Shown: positions 52,641 to 62,277 of the stretch, in pieces
How positions within the stretch are numbered: position 1 is the stretch's first letter
Layout of the letters: every line of letters starts with the position of its first letter
Position numbers and translations under genes: made by a program
Notes under the pieces: generated by a model
What the model saw: only the letters and a program-made list of their open reading frames with translations
The model's database searches: none
What the model was told of the DNA's origin: nothing
Source: Tepidamorphus sp.
Lineage (GTDB): Bacteria; Pseudomonadota; Alphaproteobacteria; Rhizobiales; Tepidamorphaceae
Direction: 5' to 3'
DNA length: 64,000 nucleotides
NCBI GenBank assembly: GCA_028280885.1
Contig: JANQKY010000043.1
Location: 42,865 to 106,864 of the forward strand

Positions 52641-52809
52641 CACCACTCTCCCACTCGAGGCCGTCCCGATTTCCGCCCGACTATGGCCCAGTGCGGCATC
52701 TGGGACACCATCACGTCGTTTCAAGGCTGTGTGACAGATGTCGGGGCCACACGACGCGCGCGCATCTCAGGCATTTGCAAAGCCCCCCGCAGCCGCTACC
52801 ATTGAGCGC

Positions 52810-53430
52810 ATGGCCTTTCAGGAATTCAAGGATTTTGGCGGTGGCGGCGGTCGGGGCTTTCTCGACGGCCAGTTGCTGATCGCCATGCCGACCATGGGCG
52901 ATCCGCGGTTCGAACGCAGCATCATCTATATGTGCGCCCATTCCGACGACGGGGCGATGGGCATCATCGTCAACCAGCTCGCCGACAGCATCGATTTCAC
53001 CGAGCTTCTGCATCAGCTCGACATCATCGGCGAGGGCGAGGAAATCCGCCTTCCCGAGACTGTCGGCGAGATGCGGGTGCATGTCGGCGGCCCCGTCGAG
53101 ACGGGTCGCGGCTTCGTGCTGCACTCGGCCGACTGGTTCGTCGAGAACGCGACGCTGCCGATCGATGACGGCATCTGCCTGACGGCGACGCTCGACATCC
53201 TCAAGGCGATCGCCGAGGGCGAGGGCCCGGAGAGTTCGCTGCTTGCGCTCGGCTATTCCGGCTGGGCGCCTGGGCAGCTTGAAAACGAGATCCAGGCCAA
53301 TGGCTGGCTGCATTGCGGGGCTGATGCCGACCTGGTCTTCGGGCCGGACCTGGAGCAGAAATACGAACGCGCGCTGCGCAAGCTCGGCATCGATCCGGGC
53401 CACCTCGCGCCGGATGCGGGGCGGGCATAG
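52810..53430 (+). CDS. YqgE/AlgH family protein (UPF0301)
   Basis: A ~206-residue protein of the DUF179 fold. It shows [40 protein letters not shown], then [16 protein letters not shown] and [14 protein letters not shown], the conserved core. Its role is unknown; in pseudomonads AlgH affects alginate and other processes. The start at 52810 fits the family; an in-frame ATG at 52738 adds 24 unconserved residues. It is divergent from the DsbD-N-like gene. Confidence 0.93.
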   Translation: MAFQEFKDFGGGGGRGFLDGQLLIAMPTMGDPRFERSIIYMCAHSDDGAMGIIVNQLADSIDFTELLHQLDIIGEGEEIRLPETVGEMRVHVGGPVETGRGFVLHSADWFVENATLPIDDGICLTATLDILKAIAEGEGPESSLLALGYSGWAPGQLENEIQANGWLHCGADADLVFGPDLEQKYERALRKLGIDPGHLAPDAGRA

Positions 53431-53472
53431 CCTGCTGCCGGGAAATTAAAGTCTCTCGGCGTCTCTGGCAGA

Positions 53473-53790
53473 TATCGCTTTAACCGGCATCGAGCCGGTC
53501 AAAGCGATACCCTGCGCTCGACTAGGGTCTCGCGCGTTCGGCACTCGAAATGCTTCGCATTTCGTCCGCTTACGCGGACCGTGCCTCACCCCTCACCCCG
53601 GCCCTCTCCCGCCAGGGGAGAGGGGGAGGTAACTGTACGGAATGCGGTAAAATTGATGCGCCCCGCTGTTTGCGAGACGTTGAAGCCAAGCAGCACAACG
53701 GCAGCACTCCCTCTCCCCTCGCGGGAGAGGGCTGGGGTGAGGGGGGCCGCCCGCAAGGGCGGCTTCGAGAGCGCCGGAGGCGATCTCGAA
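53473..53790. repeat. Composite structured repeat, copy 2 (~318 bp)
   Basis: Same modules in the same order as 47521-47841: the atcgcttt...aaagcgat hairpin, aatgcttcgcatttcg, the cctcacccc / ctctcccgc blocks, and the terminal ttcgaga...tctcgaa stem. The centre (about 53630-53700) is diverged. It fills the convergent gap between yqgE and the GGDEF/EAL gene. Confidence 0.92.
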
Positions 53791-53808
53791 ACAGCCGCAA
53801 ACCCGCAG

Positions 53809-56700
53809 TCAATGCCGCATCATCGCAGACTGGCGGGCGAGCAGGTGGCGGCACTGCTCCGGCGACATCGGTTCGCCGAACAGGAAGCCCTGCGCATACT
53901 CGCAGCCAAGCGCATAAAGCTCGATCGCGTCCTCGTCGGTCTCCGCCCCCTCGGCAACCACCTCCATGCCCAGATCATGGGCCAGCGACACCATCGAGCG
54001 CAGGATGACCGGCCGGGCGCCGTTGCCGTTCTGGCGGACGAAGGAGCGGTCGATCTTGATCGTGTCGAAAGGGAAGCGCTGCAGGTAGGAGAGCGAGGAA
54101 TAACCGGTGCCGAAGTCATCGAGCGCCAGGCCCGCGCCCAGTTCGCGGACCTGTTCGAGCACCTGGGCTGCGTATTCCGGGTTCTCCATGACCAGCGATT
54201 CGGTCACCTCGAGCTTCAGCGTGCCGGGCAGGACCTCGTTGCGGGCGAGCACGGCGCGGATGTCGTTGATCAGGTCGTGGCGCAGGATCTGGCGGCTCGA
54301 TACGTTGACGGAGGTGAAGATCGGTAGGTTGACGCCCATCGCCCGCTGCCAGGCGCCGAGCTGGCGGGCGGCGCGCTCCAGCACGAACAGGCCGATCTCG
54401 ACGATCAGGCCGGTCTCCTCGGCAATCGAGATGAATTCCTGCGGATTGAGCCGGCCGTGGCGGGGATGGTCCCAGCGTACCAGCGCCTCGAAGCCGGCGA
54501 TCCGCTTGTCCTCCAGCCGCATGATCGGCTGGAAGACAAGCTTGATCTCCTCGCGCTCCAGCGCCCGGCGCAGGTCGGATTCCAGCGCCAGCCGGTCGCC
54601 GCCGATCGAGCGCATCACCGGCTTGAACGCCTCAACCCGGTCCGGCCCGAAGCGCTTGGCGTGATACATGGCGATCTCGGCGTCCTCAAGCAGATCCTCC
54701 TTGCGCTTGTCGGAGCCGTCGAACACCGAGATGCCGACACAGGCGGTCAGGAACACCTCGCGGTCGCCGAAGGTGATCGGCGTGCGGACCGTCTTGCGAA
54801 CGCTCTCGGCAAAGGCGGCGATCTGGCGCGGGTCGCTCTCGGACACCAGGATGATGCCGAACTGGTCGCCGGCGAGCCGGGCAAGCGTGTCGGCGGGCTT
54901 CAGGTGCCGCTGCAGCCGCCGGGCCATGGTCAGCAGAATGGAATCGCCGACCGCGATGCCGAAGCCGTCATTGACCTGGCGGAACCGGTCGATGTCGATG
55001 ACGAAGATGGTCGGCCGCGCATCGGTGCCCGAGCGGGCGCGCAGGATCGCGGCCTCGAGCCGGTCGAGGAACAATTCGCGGTTGGGCAGGCCGGTCAGAT
55101 TGTCGTGGACGGCGTCGTGCAGAAGCCGCTCCTCGGCATTCTTGATCTCGGTGACGTCGACCAGCGTGCCGACCAGCCGCACCGCCTCGCCATCGTCGCC
55201 GAGGATCGGCCGGGCGCGCATGCGGAACCAGAAATAGTGGCCGTCGGCAGCCCGCAGCCTGAAATCCTGGGCGATACGGCCGCGGCGCTGTTCGACGACG
55301 GCGTCGAGCGAAGCGCGGAAGCGGTCGCGGTCGCCGGCATGCAGCGTCTCGATCCAGCGCCGCACGCTGCCCTCCAGGCTGCCGGGCTTGAGGCCGAGCT
55401 TCTCCTCCAGCTCGGCGGAGACGAAGACCCGGTCGCGCTGCACCTCCCAGTCCCAGACGAGATCGCCGGCGCCGACCAGCGCCAGCGCCTTGCGGTGGAA
55501 GTCGCTCAACAGCCCCTGCGAGATCGCCCCGCCGGCGAAGGCATGCTGCATCACCGTGAAGCCGACCAGCAGGACGAGGACGACGAGGCCGCCCGACAGG
55601 GCCGGCGCGACCAGATCGTTGGACAGACGCCCGGTCACCGTCATGCCGGCGGCCAGCAGCCAGGCCAGCAGCAACAGCCAGGTCGGGATCAGGAGGATCG
55701 CCCGGTCGAAGCCGCGGAAGGCCAGGAACAGGATCAGCGCCAGCCCGATCACGCCGATCATGCCGAGCGAGAACCGCGCCATGCCGGCGGCAAGCGGGGC
55801 ATCGAACACCGCAAGCGCGACGACGCCGATCATCACCGCGAGCCAGAGCACCGCCACATAGAGCAGCCGCACGTGCCAGCGCATCAGGCTCAGGTAAGAG
55901 GTCAGGAAGATCAGCAGCGTCGCCGACAGGATCGCCTCGGAGCCGGCGCGGAACACCTGGTCGCCCTGGACGGGCAGGTCGAAGATCTTGTTCCAGAAGC
56001 CGAAGTCGATCGACAGATAGGCCAGCACCGCCCAGGCAAGGCTGGCGGCGGCGGGGAAGATCAGCGTCCCCTTGACGACGAACAGGACGGTCAGGAACAG
56101 CGCCAAAAGGCCGGCGATGCCGATCACCATGCCCTGATAGAGGGTGAAGGAGTTGACGTTCTCCTTGAAGGCGTCCGGCTCCCACAGGCGCAGCTGCGGC
56201 AGCGTATCGCCCTCAAGCTCGACGACGTAGGTTACGACGGCGCCCGGATCGAGCGTGATCAGATAGGTGTCGGAATCCGGACTGTCCTCGCGGTCGGGCC
56301 GGAAGCCCTGGCTCGGCGTGATCGCGCTGATGCGGGAGACGCCGAGATCGGGCCGGGTGATGCCGGAGCCGACCATGCGGAAATACGGCGCCACCAGCAG
56401 CCGGTCGATCTGCTGGTCGGAATCGTTGCGCAGCGCGAAGACGGCCCAGGAGGCGGCGCGGCCGGGATCGCGCGAGCGCACCTCGATGCGCCGCACGAAA
56501 CCCTCGTCGTCGGGCGCGGTCGAGACCTGGATGCGGTCGCCGTAGCGCAGATAGAGATCGACCGTTTCCGTCAGGTCGATGGCGCCCGATTCCAGCGGAA
56601 CCGGGATCGCTTCGAGCGCACGGGCACCGGACGGGGAGATCGTCAGGGCGGTCAGGGTCAGGAGGGCAAGGGTCAGAACGGCCTGGGCCAGCCGTGTCAT
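53809..56700 (-). CDS. Membrane PAS-GGDEF-EAL protein, probable c-di-GMP phosphodiesterase
   Basis: A ~963-residue protein. Order: signal segment, ~180-residue periplasmic 7TMR-DISM-like domain, seven or so membrane helices (~190-400), a PAS domain (~420-530), a GGDEF domain whose active motif is LAGDQFG instead of GGDEF, and a C-terminal EAL domain with EALVR, SVNVSSRQ, LEVTES, DDFGTGYSSL, DTIKIDRSF and VAEGAET, all catalytic positions kept. It should hydrolyse c-di-GMP, with the degenerate GGDEF likely regulatory (inference). The start at 56700 has AAGGGAA seven bases upstream. Confidence 0.93.
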   Translation of the reverse strand: MTRLAQAVLTLALLTLTALTISPSGARALEAIPVPLESGAIDLTETVDLYLRYGDRIQVSTAPDDEGFVRRIEVRSRDPGRAASWAVFALRNDSDQQIDRLLVAPYFRMVGSGITRPDLGVSRISAITPSQGFRPDREDSPDSDTYLITLDPGAVVTYVVELEGDTLPQLRLWEPDAFKENVNSFTLYQGMVIGIAGLLALFLTVLFVVKGTLIFPAAASLAWAVLAYLSIDFGFWNKIFDLPVQGDQVFRAGSEAILSATLLIFLTSYLSLMRWHVRLLYVAVLWLAVMIGVVALAVFDAPLAAGMARFSLGMIGVIGLALILFLAFRGFDRAILLIPTWLLLLAWLLAAGMTVTGRLSNDLVAPALSGGLVVLVLLVGFTVMQHAFAGGAISQGLLSDFHRKALALVGAGDLVWDWEVQRDRVFVSAELEEKLGLKPGSLEGSVRRWIETLHAGDRDRFRASLDAVVEQRRGRIAQDFRLRAADGHYFWFRMRARPILGDDGEAVRLVGTLVDVTEIKNAEERLLHDAVHDNLTGLPNRELFLDRLEAAILRARSGTDARPTIFVIDIDRFRQVNDGFGIAVGDSILLTMARRLQRHLKPADTLARLAGDQFGIILVSESDPRQIAAFAESVRKTVRTPITFGDREVFLTACVGISVFDGSDKRKEDLLEDAEIAMYHAKRFGPDRVEAFKPVMRSIGGDRLALESDLRRALEREEIKLVFQPIMRLEDKRIAGFEALVRWDHPRHGRLNPQEFISIAEETGLIVEIGLFVLERAARQLGAWQRAMGVNLPIFTSVNVSSRQILRHDLINDIRAVLARNEVLPGTLKLEVTESLVMENPEYAAQVLEQVRELGAGLALDDFGTGYSSLSYLQRFPFDTIKIDRSFVRQNGNGARPVILRSMVSLAHDLGMEVVAEGAETDEDAIELYALGCEYAQGFLFGEPMSPEQCRHLLARQSAMMRH

Positions 56701-56803
56701 CGTTTCCCTTGTCGCATTCGTCATACGGTATTCCGTCTGTCGCGTTCCGGTTCTCAGGCCCTTCGGGCCGATTTATTCGGGCCGACATCTCATCAGAAGT
56801 GCG

Positions 56804-57394
56804 TCACGGCCTCTCGGGACGCGGATCGTCGCTCAGCATTGCGTAGAGGAAATGGTCCTGCCAGACACCATTGATACGCAGATACCGGCGTGCATAGCCT
56901 TCGCGCGAAAACCCGACTTTTTCAAGAAGCCGTATAGACGCCGCGTTCGAGGGAAGGCAAGCCGCTTCGAGCCGATGCAGGCGCAACTGCTCGAAAACGA
57001 AGGGAATGATCGCGGCAACCGCCGCGCTCATATGGCCCTGCCGGGCATGGGCCGCACCGACCCAGTAGCCGAGCGAAGCCGACTGGGTGACGCCGCGGCG
57101 GATGTTCGACAGGGTGGCGCCGCCGAGCAGGGTGTCGTCTGCATCGAAGACGAAAAAGGGATAGGCGACGTCGTCACGGACATCCTGCACGTAGCGGCGA
57201 ATCCGGCGGCGGAAGGCGGACCGGGTCAGGTCGTCGGCGGGCCAGGTCGGCTCCCAGCGGGTCAGAAAGGCGCGGCTGTCCTCGCGCAACGCCGCCCAGG
57301 CAGGGAAGTCGCCCATCTGGGGGATACGCAGGAACACACCGTTGCCGTGGATTGCCGGTCCCGTATCAGCGGAAACCGACCGCAGGAACGCCAT
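56804..57394 (-). CDS. RimJ/RimL-type GNAT acetyltransferase
   Basis: A 196-residue GNAT of the ribosomal-protein-acetyltransferase type: IHGNGVFLRIPQMGDFPAWAAL at the start, LGYWVGAAHARQGHMSAAVAA for acetyl-CoA, and CLPSNAASIRLLEKVGFSREGYARRYLRINGVWQDH, typical of RimJ. It follows the M16 peptidase gene by 21 bp on the same strand, in the thrC unit. Confidence 0.93.
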   Translation of the reverse strand: MAFLRSVSADTGPAIHGNGVFLRIPQMGDFPAWAALREDSRAFLTRWEPTWPADDLTRSAFRRRIRRYVQDVRDDVAYPFFVFDADDTLLGGATLSNIRRGVTQSASLGYWVGAAHARQGHMSAAVAAIIPFVFEQLRLHRLEAACLPSNAASIRLLEKVGFSREGYARRYLRINGVWQDHFLYAMLSDDPRPERP

Positions 57395-57415
57395 TGCTTA
57401 AGACCGTCTTCTCCT

Positions 57416-58684
57416 TCAGGCCGCCTTCTGCAATCTTGCCTGCAAATCGGCGGCGGATTCAAGCCGGGCGATCGGTCCGACGGCCGCAAGGGTCGGCGTG
57501 CCGTCCAGGATCATCCGCGCCAGGATGGATCTGACCGCCTCCGCGTCGACGGAATCGATGCGCGCGACGAGTTCCTCCATCGGCACGGTGCGGTCCAGGA
57601 ACAGGGTCTGGCGGGCGATCTGCTCGGCCCGGGCCGCGCAGCTTTCAAGGCCCATCAGCAGGCCCGCCTTGAGCTGGGCACGGGCGCGCGCCACTTCTTC
57701 GGCGCCGATATCGCCGATCGCGGCGACGATCTCCGCCGACGTCACCGCCAGCAGTTCCTCGATGTCGGCGGGTCCGGTCGCAGCCGAGACGCCGAACAGG
57801 CCGACATCGGAAAAGGCCCAGTTGAAGGCGTAGATCGAATAGCACAGGCCGCGCTCCTCGCGGACCTTCTGGAACAGCCGCGACGACATGCCCCCGCCGA
57901 GCACGGCCGAAGCGATGCGGGCTGCGTAGAAATCATCCTCGATGAAGGACGGCGCGGGGAAGGCGACCAGCAGGTTGACCTCGGACAGGTCCTTCTCGAT
58001 ACGGCGTTCGCCGCCGGTATAGGTCGCCGATGTCGAGCCATCCGCCGGCGCGGCATCGAACGTGTCGAACAGGGCCTCGACCTGGCCGACGATCGCATCG
58101 TGATCGACGGCACCGGCCGCCCCGACGATCATCTCGGGCGCGCGGTAGTGCTCGTCGAGATAGCCGCGCAGGCCGGCGGCATCCTGGGCGACGACGGTCT
58201 CGGCGGTGCCGAGGATCGGCCGGCCGATCGGCTGGTTCCCGAAGGCCGCCTCCTGGAGCAGGTCGTGGACGAGGTCCTCCGGATCGTCGAGGGCCGCGCC
58301 GATCTCCTGCAGGATGACATGCTGCTCGCGGCGCAGTTCGTCACCGTCGAACAGGCTGTCGCGCAGGATATCGGACAGGATGTCGAGGCCGAGCGGCACG
58401 TCCTCCTTGAGGACGCGGGCATAATAGGCGGTGGTCTCGTGGCTCGTCGCCGCGTTCAGGTCGCCGCCGACCGTCTCGATCTCCTCGGCGATCTGGCGGG
58501 CGCTGCGCCGTGCCGTGCCCTTGAAGGCCATGTGTTCGAGCAGGTGCGACAGGCCATGCTGCTCGGGCCGCTCATCGCGGGCGCCGGCCTTGACCCAGAC
58601 GCCGAGCGAGGCGGTCTCGACATGGCTCATCTCAGCCGTCACGACCCTCAGGCCGTTGTCGAGCCGGGTGGTCCGCACACTCAT
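57416..58684 (-). CDS. M16 family zinc metallopeptidase
   Basis: A 422-residue pitrilysin-fold peptidase. The inverted zinc motif HLLEH is at ~47-51 (LSHLLEHMAFKGTA) and the third ligand is expected ~75 residues on, in EQHVILQEIGAALDDP. The C-terminal half lacks the motif, as is usual for the second domain. It resembles mitochondrial-processing-peptidase beta. It starts 6 bp after thrC. Confidence 0.94.
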   Translation of the reverse strand: MSVRTTRLDNGLRVVTAEMSHVETASLGVWVKAGARDERPEQHGLSHLLEHMAFKGTARRSARQIAEEIETVGGDLNAATSHETTAYYARVLKEDVPLGLDILSDILRDSLFDGDELRREQHVILQEIGAALDDPEDLVHDLLQEAAFGNQPIGRPILGTAETVVAQDAAGLRGYLDEHYRAPEMIVGAAGAVDHDAIVGQVEALFDTFDAAPADGSTSATYTGGERRIEKDLSEVNLLVAFPAPSFIEDDFYAARIASAVLGGGMSSRLFQKVREERGLCYSIYAFNWAFSDVGLFGVSAATGPADIEELLAVTSAEIVAAIGDIGAEEVARARAQLKAGLLMGLESCAARAEQIARQTLFLDRTVPMEELVARIDSVDAEAVRSILARMILDGTPTLAAVGPIARLESAADLQARLQKAA

Positions 58685-58690
58685 CTACGC

Positions 58691-60106
58691 TTACTCCTTA
58701 ACGGCCGGCCCCGATACGCGGGTGGCCGATACGATGTGTTCGGCAACCGCCGCCTGCTCGGCCGGCAGCCGCGTAAACCGCTCCGGGCGCTCATGCAGGT
58801 CCGACAGCCAGTCGGGCAGCGGCGGCCGGACGCCGCAGGCCGCCTCGACCGCGTCCGGGAACTTGGCCGGATGGGCCGTCGACAGGGTCACCATCGGGGT
58901 TTGCGTGTTGCCCGGCCAGCGCTCGGCGGCGGTAAAGCCGATCGCGGTGTGCGGATCGGCGAGATAGCCGGCCTCTGTGTGGACGCGGTCAATCGTCGCC
59001 GCGCATTCGGCCTCGTCGACGCGCGAGGCGGCGAAGCAGCCGCGGATCGCCTTAAGCGTCTCGTCGTCGAGCGTGAAGGCGCCGGACTGGCGCAGGCCGT
59101 CCATCCAGCGGCTCACCGCGCCGGCGTCGCGGCCGGATGCCTCGAACAACAGCCGCTCGAAATTGCTGGAGACCTGGATATCCATGCTTGGGCTCGATGT
59201 CGGCACCACCGAATGGACCTCGTAGCGGCCTGTTTCGAGCGTCCGGGCGAGGATGTCGTTGACATTGGTGGCGACGACCAGCCGCTCGATCGGCAGGCCC
59301 ATGCGCTCGGCGACGAAGCCTGCGAAGATGTCGCCGAAATTGCCGGTCGGCACGGTGAAGCTGACCGGACGGTGCGGGCCGCCAAGCGCCACGGCGGCGG
59401 TGAAATAATAGACGATCTGGGCGACGATGCGAGCCCAGTTGATCGAGTTGACGCCGCTCAACCGCACCCGGTTGCGGAAACCGGTATCGGCGAACAGGCC
59501 CTTCACGATCGCCTGGCAATCATCGAAGCTGCCGGCAAGCGCCAGCGCGTGGACATTGGCCTCGACGGGCGTCGTCATCTGGCGGCGCTGGACGTCGCTG
59601 ACGCGGCCATCGGGATAGAGGATGAACATGTCGACCCGGTCAAGGCCGCGGAAGGCCTCGATCGCCGCCCCGCCGGTATCGCCCGACGTGGCACCGACGA
59701 TGGTCGCGCGCTGATCGCGTTCGCTCAAGACATGGTCCATCAGCCGGGCGAGCAGCAGCATCGCCACGTCCTTGAAGGCAAGGGTCGGCCCGTGAAAAAG
59801 TTCGAGCACCCAGTCGCGCGGTGACAACTGGACCACCGGCGCGACGGCGGGGTGGCGGAACTGCTTGTAGGCGTCCTGGATCATCGCGCGCAGCGCCGCC
59901 TTGTCGATCGCATCGCCGACGAAGGGCGCGATCACCCGCTCGGCCACCTCCGCATAGGGCCGGCCGGCGAGATCGGCGATCTCGTCTGCGCTCAGCTGCG
60001 GCCAGGTCTCCGGCACATAGAGCCCGCCATCAGCGGCAAGGCCCGCAAGCAGCGCGTCGGCGAAATCGAGGGCGGGTGCCTGCCCGCGTGTGCTGACATA
60101 GTTCAT
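58691..60106 (-). CDS. thrC: Threonine synthase
   Basis: A 471-residue PLP enzyme converting phosphohomoserine to threonine. The start MNYVSTRGQAPALDFADALL is typical, the PLP Lys is in FHGPTLAFKDVAMLLLARLM, and GATSGDTGGAA and VPTGNFGDIFAGF (phosphate cup) follow. It lies 31 bp after SURF1 on the same strand and works downstream of ThrB (49801-50763). Confidence 0.98.
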   Translation of the reverse strand: MNYVSTRGQAPALDFADALLAGLAADGGLYVPETWPQLSADEIADLAGRPYAEVAERVIAPFVGDAIDKAALRAMIQDAYKQFRHPAVAPVVQLSPRDWVLELFHGPTLAFKDVAMLLLARLMDHVLSERDQRATIVGATSGDTGGAAIEAFRGLDRVDMFILYPDGRVSDVQRRQMTTPVEANVHALALAGSFDDCQAIVKGLFADTGFRNRVRLSGVNSINWARIVAQIVYYFTAAVALGGPHRPVSFTVPTGNFGDIFAGFVAERMGLPIERLVVATNVNDILARTLETGRYEVHSVVPTSSPSMDIQVSSNFERLLFEASGRDAGAVSRWMDGLRQSGAFTLDDETLKAIRGCFAASRVDEAECAATIDRVHTEAGYLADPHTAIGFTAAERWPGNTQTPMVTLSTAHPAKFPDAVEAACGVRPPLPDWLSDLHERPERFTRLPAEQAAVAEHIVSATRVSGPAVKE

Positions 60107-60137
60107 CGTGGCATGGTCGTGCTGGCGAAGGGTTTGC

Positions 60138-60899
60138 TCAAGTCCCGTTCGGATCGGCCGGATCGCGCGGCCGGCGCGATTGCGTCACAGCCCATACCGC
60201 AAAGACCCCCGCCAAGGCCAGCGCCAATCCGAACCAGGTGACGGCATAGCCCAGATGCTGGTTGCGGAAGGCCATCCGCGTCGTGCCGCCGAGCGGCAGG
60301 CCGCCGGGATTGGGCGCGGCATCCGCATCGACGAAGAAGGGCGCCACCCGCTCCAGTCCGTAGGCCGCGGCGACTGCGTCGGGTTGGCGGATATACCAGA
60401 TCCGGCCGGCGATATCCGGATCGGGCGTGAAGGCGCTGCCCGGATCGGCCATGCGGATCAAGCCGGTGACCGTCACCGGCCCGGCGACCTGGCCCTCCAG
60501 GCGCGTCGCCGCATCCTGCCGGCCGTCGGGCACGAACCCGCGGTTGACGAGAACGGTCGACCCGTCGTCGCGGGCAAGCGGCGTCACGATCCAGTAGCCC
60601 GGGCCGCCGGTCGAAAACCGCTCGTCGTTGAGGCTGGTGAAGACGCGGACTTCCTCGTCATGCCGGAACCGGCCGCTTAAGCGTACCGGCCTGTATTCGT
60701 CGTCGGCGTAATTGACGGACGGCCAGTCGCTTTCGTCCGGCAGCGGCACCGGTTCCATCACCGTGCGCTCGGCGGCCATGGCGATCAGGCCTTCCTTCCA
60801 GGCAAGCCGCTGCAACTGCCAGGCGCCGAGGCCGCACAGGATGACGATGCCGATCCCGGCAAGGATGCCCGTCAGGAAAACGCTGCGCGGCGGGGTCAT
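60138..60899 (-). CDS. SURF1-family cytochrome oxidase assembly protein
   Basis: A 253-residue SURF1 protein with a membrane helix at each end (ILAGIGIVILCGLGAWQLQR; YAVTWFGLALALAGVFAVWA). GxWQ in the first and NRGFVP plus YRPVRLSGRFRHDEEVRV between are family marks. It helps insert haem a into cytochrome aa3 oxidase. It starts with no gap after the DUF983 stop. Confidence 0.94.
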   Translation of the reverse strand: MTPPRSVFLTGILAGIGIVILCGLGAWQLQRLAWKEGLIAMAAERTVMEPVPLPDESDWPSVNYADDEYRPVRLSGRFRHDEEVRVFTSLNDERFSTGGPGYWIVTPLARDDGSTVLVNRGFVPDGRQDAATRLEGQVAGPVTVTGLIRMADPGSAFTPDPDIAGRIWYIRQPDAVAAAYGLERVAPFFVDADAAPNPGGLPLGGTTRMAFRNQHLGYAVTWFGLALALAGVFAVWAVTQSRRPRDPADPNGT

Positions 60900-61307
60900 C
60901 TATTCCTTCGCCGCATCGGTATCGAGCCGGCCTTCCTGCGCCTTGTGGTGATATTGCTGGGCGATCATCAGGCCCTTCAGCGGCCGCAGCAGCGCAAGCG
61001 ACAGGATGAGGATCAGCGGGATCCACAGCAACAGGTGCAGCCAGTAGGGCGGCTGGTAGGAGAACTCGACGAAGAAGGCCGCGCCGACCACCAGCGCGCC
61101 GACGATGAAGATGACGAAGACGGCGGGACCGTCGGCGGAATCGATGAAGGAATAGTCGAGGCCGCACGTCTCGCAGCGCTCCGGCAGGCCGAGGAAGCCG
61201 TCGAACAGCCTGCCCTCGCCGCAGCGCGGACAGCGGCCGCGCAGGCCCGTCGTCAGCGGCGATTGCGGCGGATAGTCGTGGTCGTCAACCATCGGAAACA
61301 CCGGCAA
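60900..61307 (-). CDS. DUF983 zinc-ribbon membrane protein
   Basis: A 135-residue protein with an N-terminal zinc ribbon (CPRCGEG and CETCGLDY) and two membrane helices (VFVIFIVGALVVGAAFFVEF; LLLWIPLILILSLALLRPLK). DUF983 genes accompany ctaE and SURF1 across alphaproteobacteria and are thought to aid oxidase assembly. An ATG at 61292 is an alternative start with equal support. Confidence 0.92.
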   Translation of the reverse strand: MPVFPMVDDHDYPPQSPLTTGLRGRCPRCGEGRLFDGFLGLPERCETCGLDYSFIDSADGPAVFVIFIVGALVVGAAFFVEFSYQPPYWLHLLLWIPLILILSLALLRPLKGLMIAQQYHHKAQEGRLDTDAAKE

Positions 61308-61389
61308 AAGGGTTTAAACAGGGGTCCAAACAACGAGGGCGGCCCTTCGGCCGCCCCCAGTCCGTTCCATTCTGACCGATCAGCGCCCG

Positions 61390-62223
61390 CTAATAAATCT
61401 CTGCAGCACTGGCGCCCCAGATATAGATGGCGGCGAACAGGAACAGCCAGACGACGTCGACGAAATGCCAGTACCAGGCGGCCGCCTCGAAGCCGAAATG
61501 ATGGTCGGGCTTGAAGTGGCCGGCCAGCGCCCGGAACAGGCAGACGACCAGGAAGATCGAGCCGATCAGCACATGGGCGCCGTGGAAGCCGGTCGACATG
61601 TAGAAGGTCGCACCGTAGATCGAGCCGCCGAAGGAGAAATCGGCGTGGGTATATTCGAAGATCTGCACGCAGGAGAACAGAAAACCAAGGACCACGGTGC
61701 AGATCAGGCCCCATTTCAGGCCGTTGCGGTCGCCATGCAAAAGGGCGTGGTGGGCCCAGGTGACCGTCGTGCCCGAGGTGAGCAGGATCAGCGTGTTGAG
61801 CAGCGGCAGGTGCCAGGGATCGAAGGTCTCGATGCCGACCGGCGGCCAGACGCCTCCCAATGCCTCGACGCGGGAATACTGCTCGATCGCGTCAGGATAG
61901 AGGGCGGCGTCGAAATAGGCCCAGAACCAGGCGACGAAGAACATCACCTCCGAGGCGATGAACATGATCATGCCGTAGCGGAGGTGGAGCTGGACCACCC
62001 GGGTGTGGTCGCCTCTCGCCGACTCGTTGATGACGTCGCGCCACCAGGCGATCATCGTGTAGGCGACACCGACCAGTCCGATCAGCATCACCCAGGGGCC
62101 GCTGTCGTGGAACCACATGACGGCGCCGATGGCGGTGACGAAGGCCGACGCCGCGCCGACCGCCGGCCATGGGCTCGGGTCGACGAGATGGTAATCGTGG
62201 TGCTTGGCGTGAGCGTCTGCCAT
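61390..62223 (-). CDS. ctaE: Cytochrome c oxidase subunit III
   Basis: A 277-residue integral membrane subunit of aa3 oxidase with seven helices. It begins [20 protein letters not shown] and contains [20 protein letters not shown] (the conserved Glu), and ends [15 protein letters not shown]. Length is standard. It stands 54 bp after ctaG. Confidence 0.98.
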   Translation of the reverse strand: MADAHAKHHDYHLVDPSPWPAVGAASAFVTAIGAVMWFHDSGPWVMLIGLVGVAYTMIAWWRDVINESARGDHTRVVQLHLRYGMIMFIASEVMFFVAWFWAYFDAALYPDAIEQYSRVEALGGVWPPVGIETFDPWHLPLLNTLILLTSGTTVTWAHHALLHGDRNGLKWGLICTVVLGFLFSCVQIFEYTHADFSFGGSIYGATFYMSTGFHGAHVLIGSIFLVVCLFRALAGHFKPDHHFGFEAAAWYWHFVDVVWLFLFAAIYIWGASAAEIY

Positions 62224-62277
62224 GTTCCCCTTCAGCTCCTTGTCGGCCCTCGGGCGCGCCGCCGCGACGCGGCCTGG

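Noticed and set aside
54457..56874. 805-codon plus-strand frame
   Set aside because: Antisense shadow of the GGDEF/EAL gene, rich in Gln/Asp/His as expected for complement of hydrophobic codons.
56579..59824. 1081-codon plus-strand frame
   Set aside because: Antisense to the GNAT, M16 and thrC genes, whose own frames have complete motifs.
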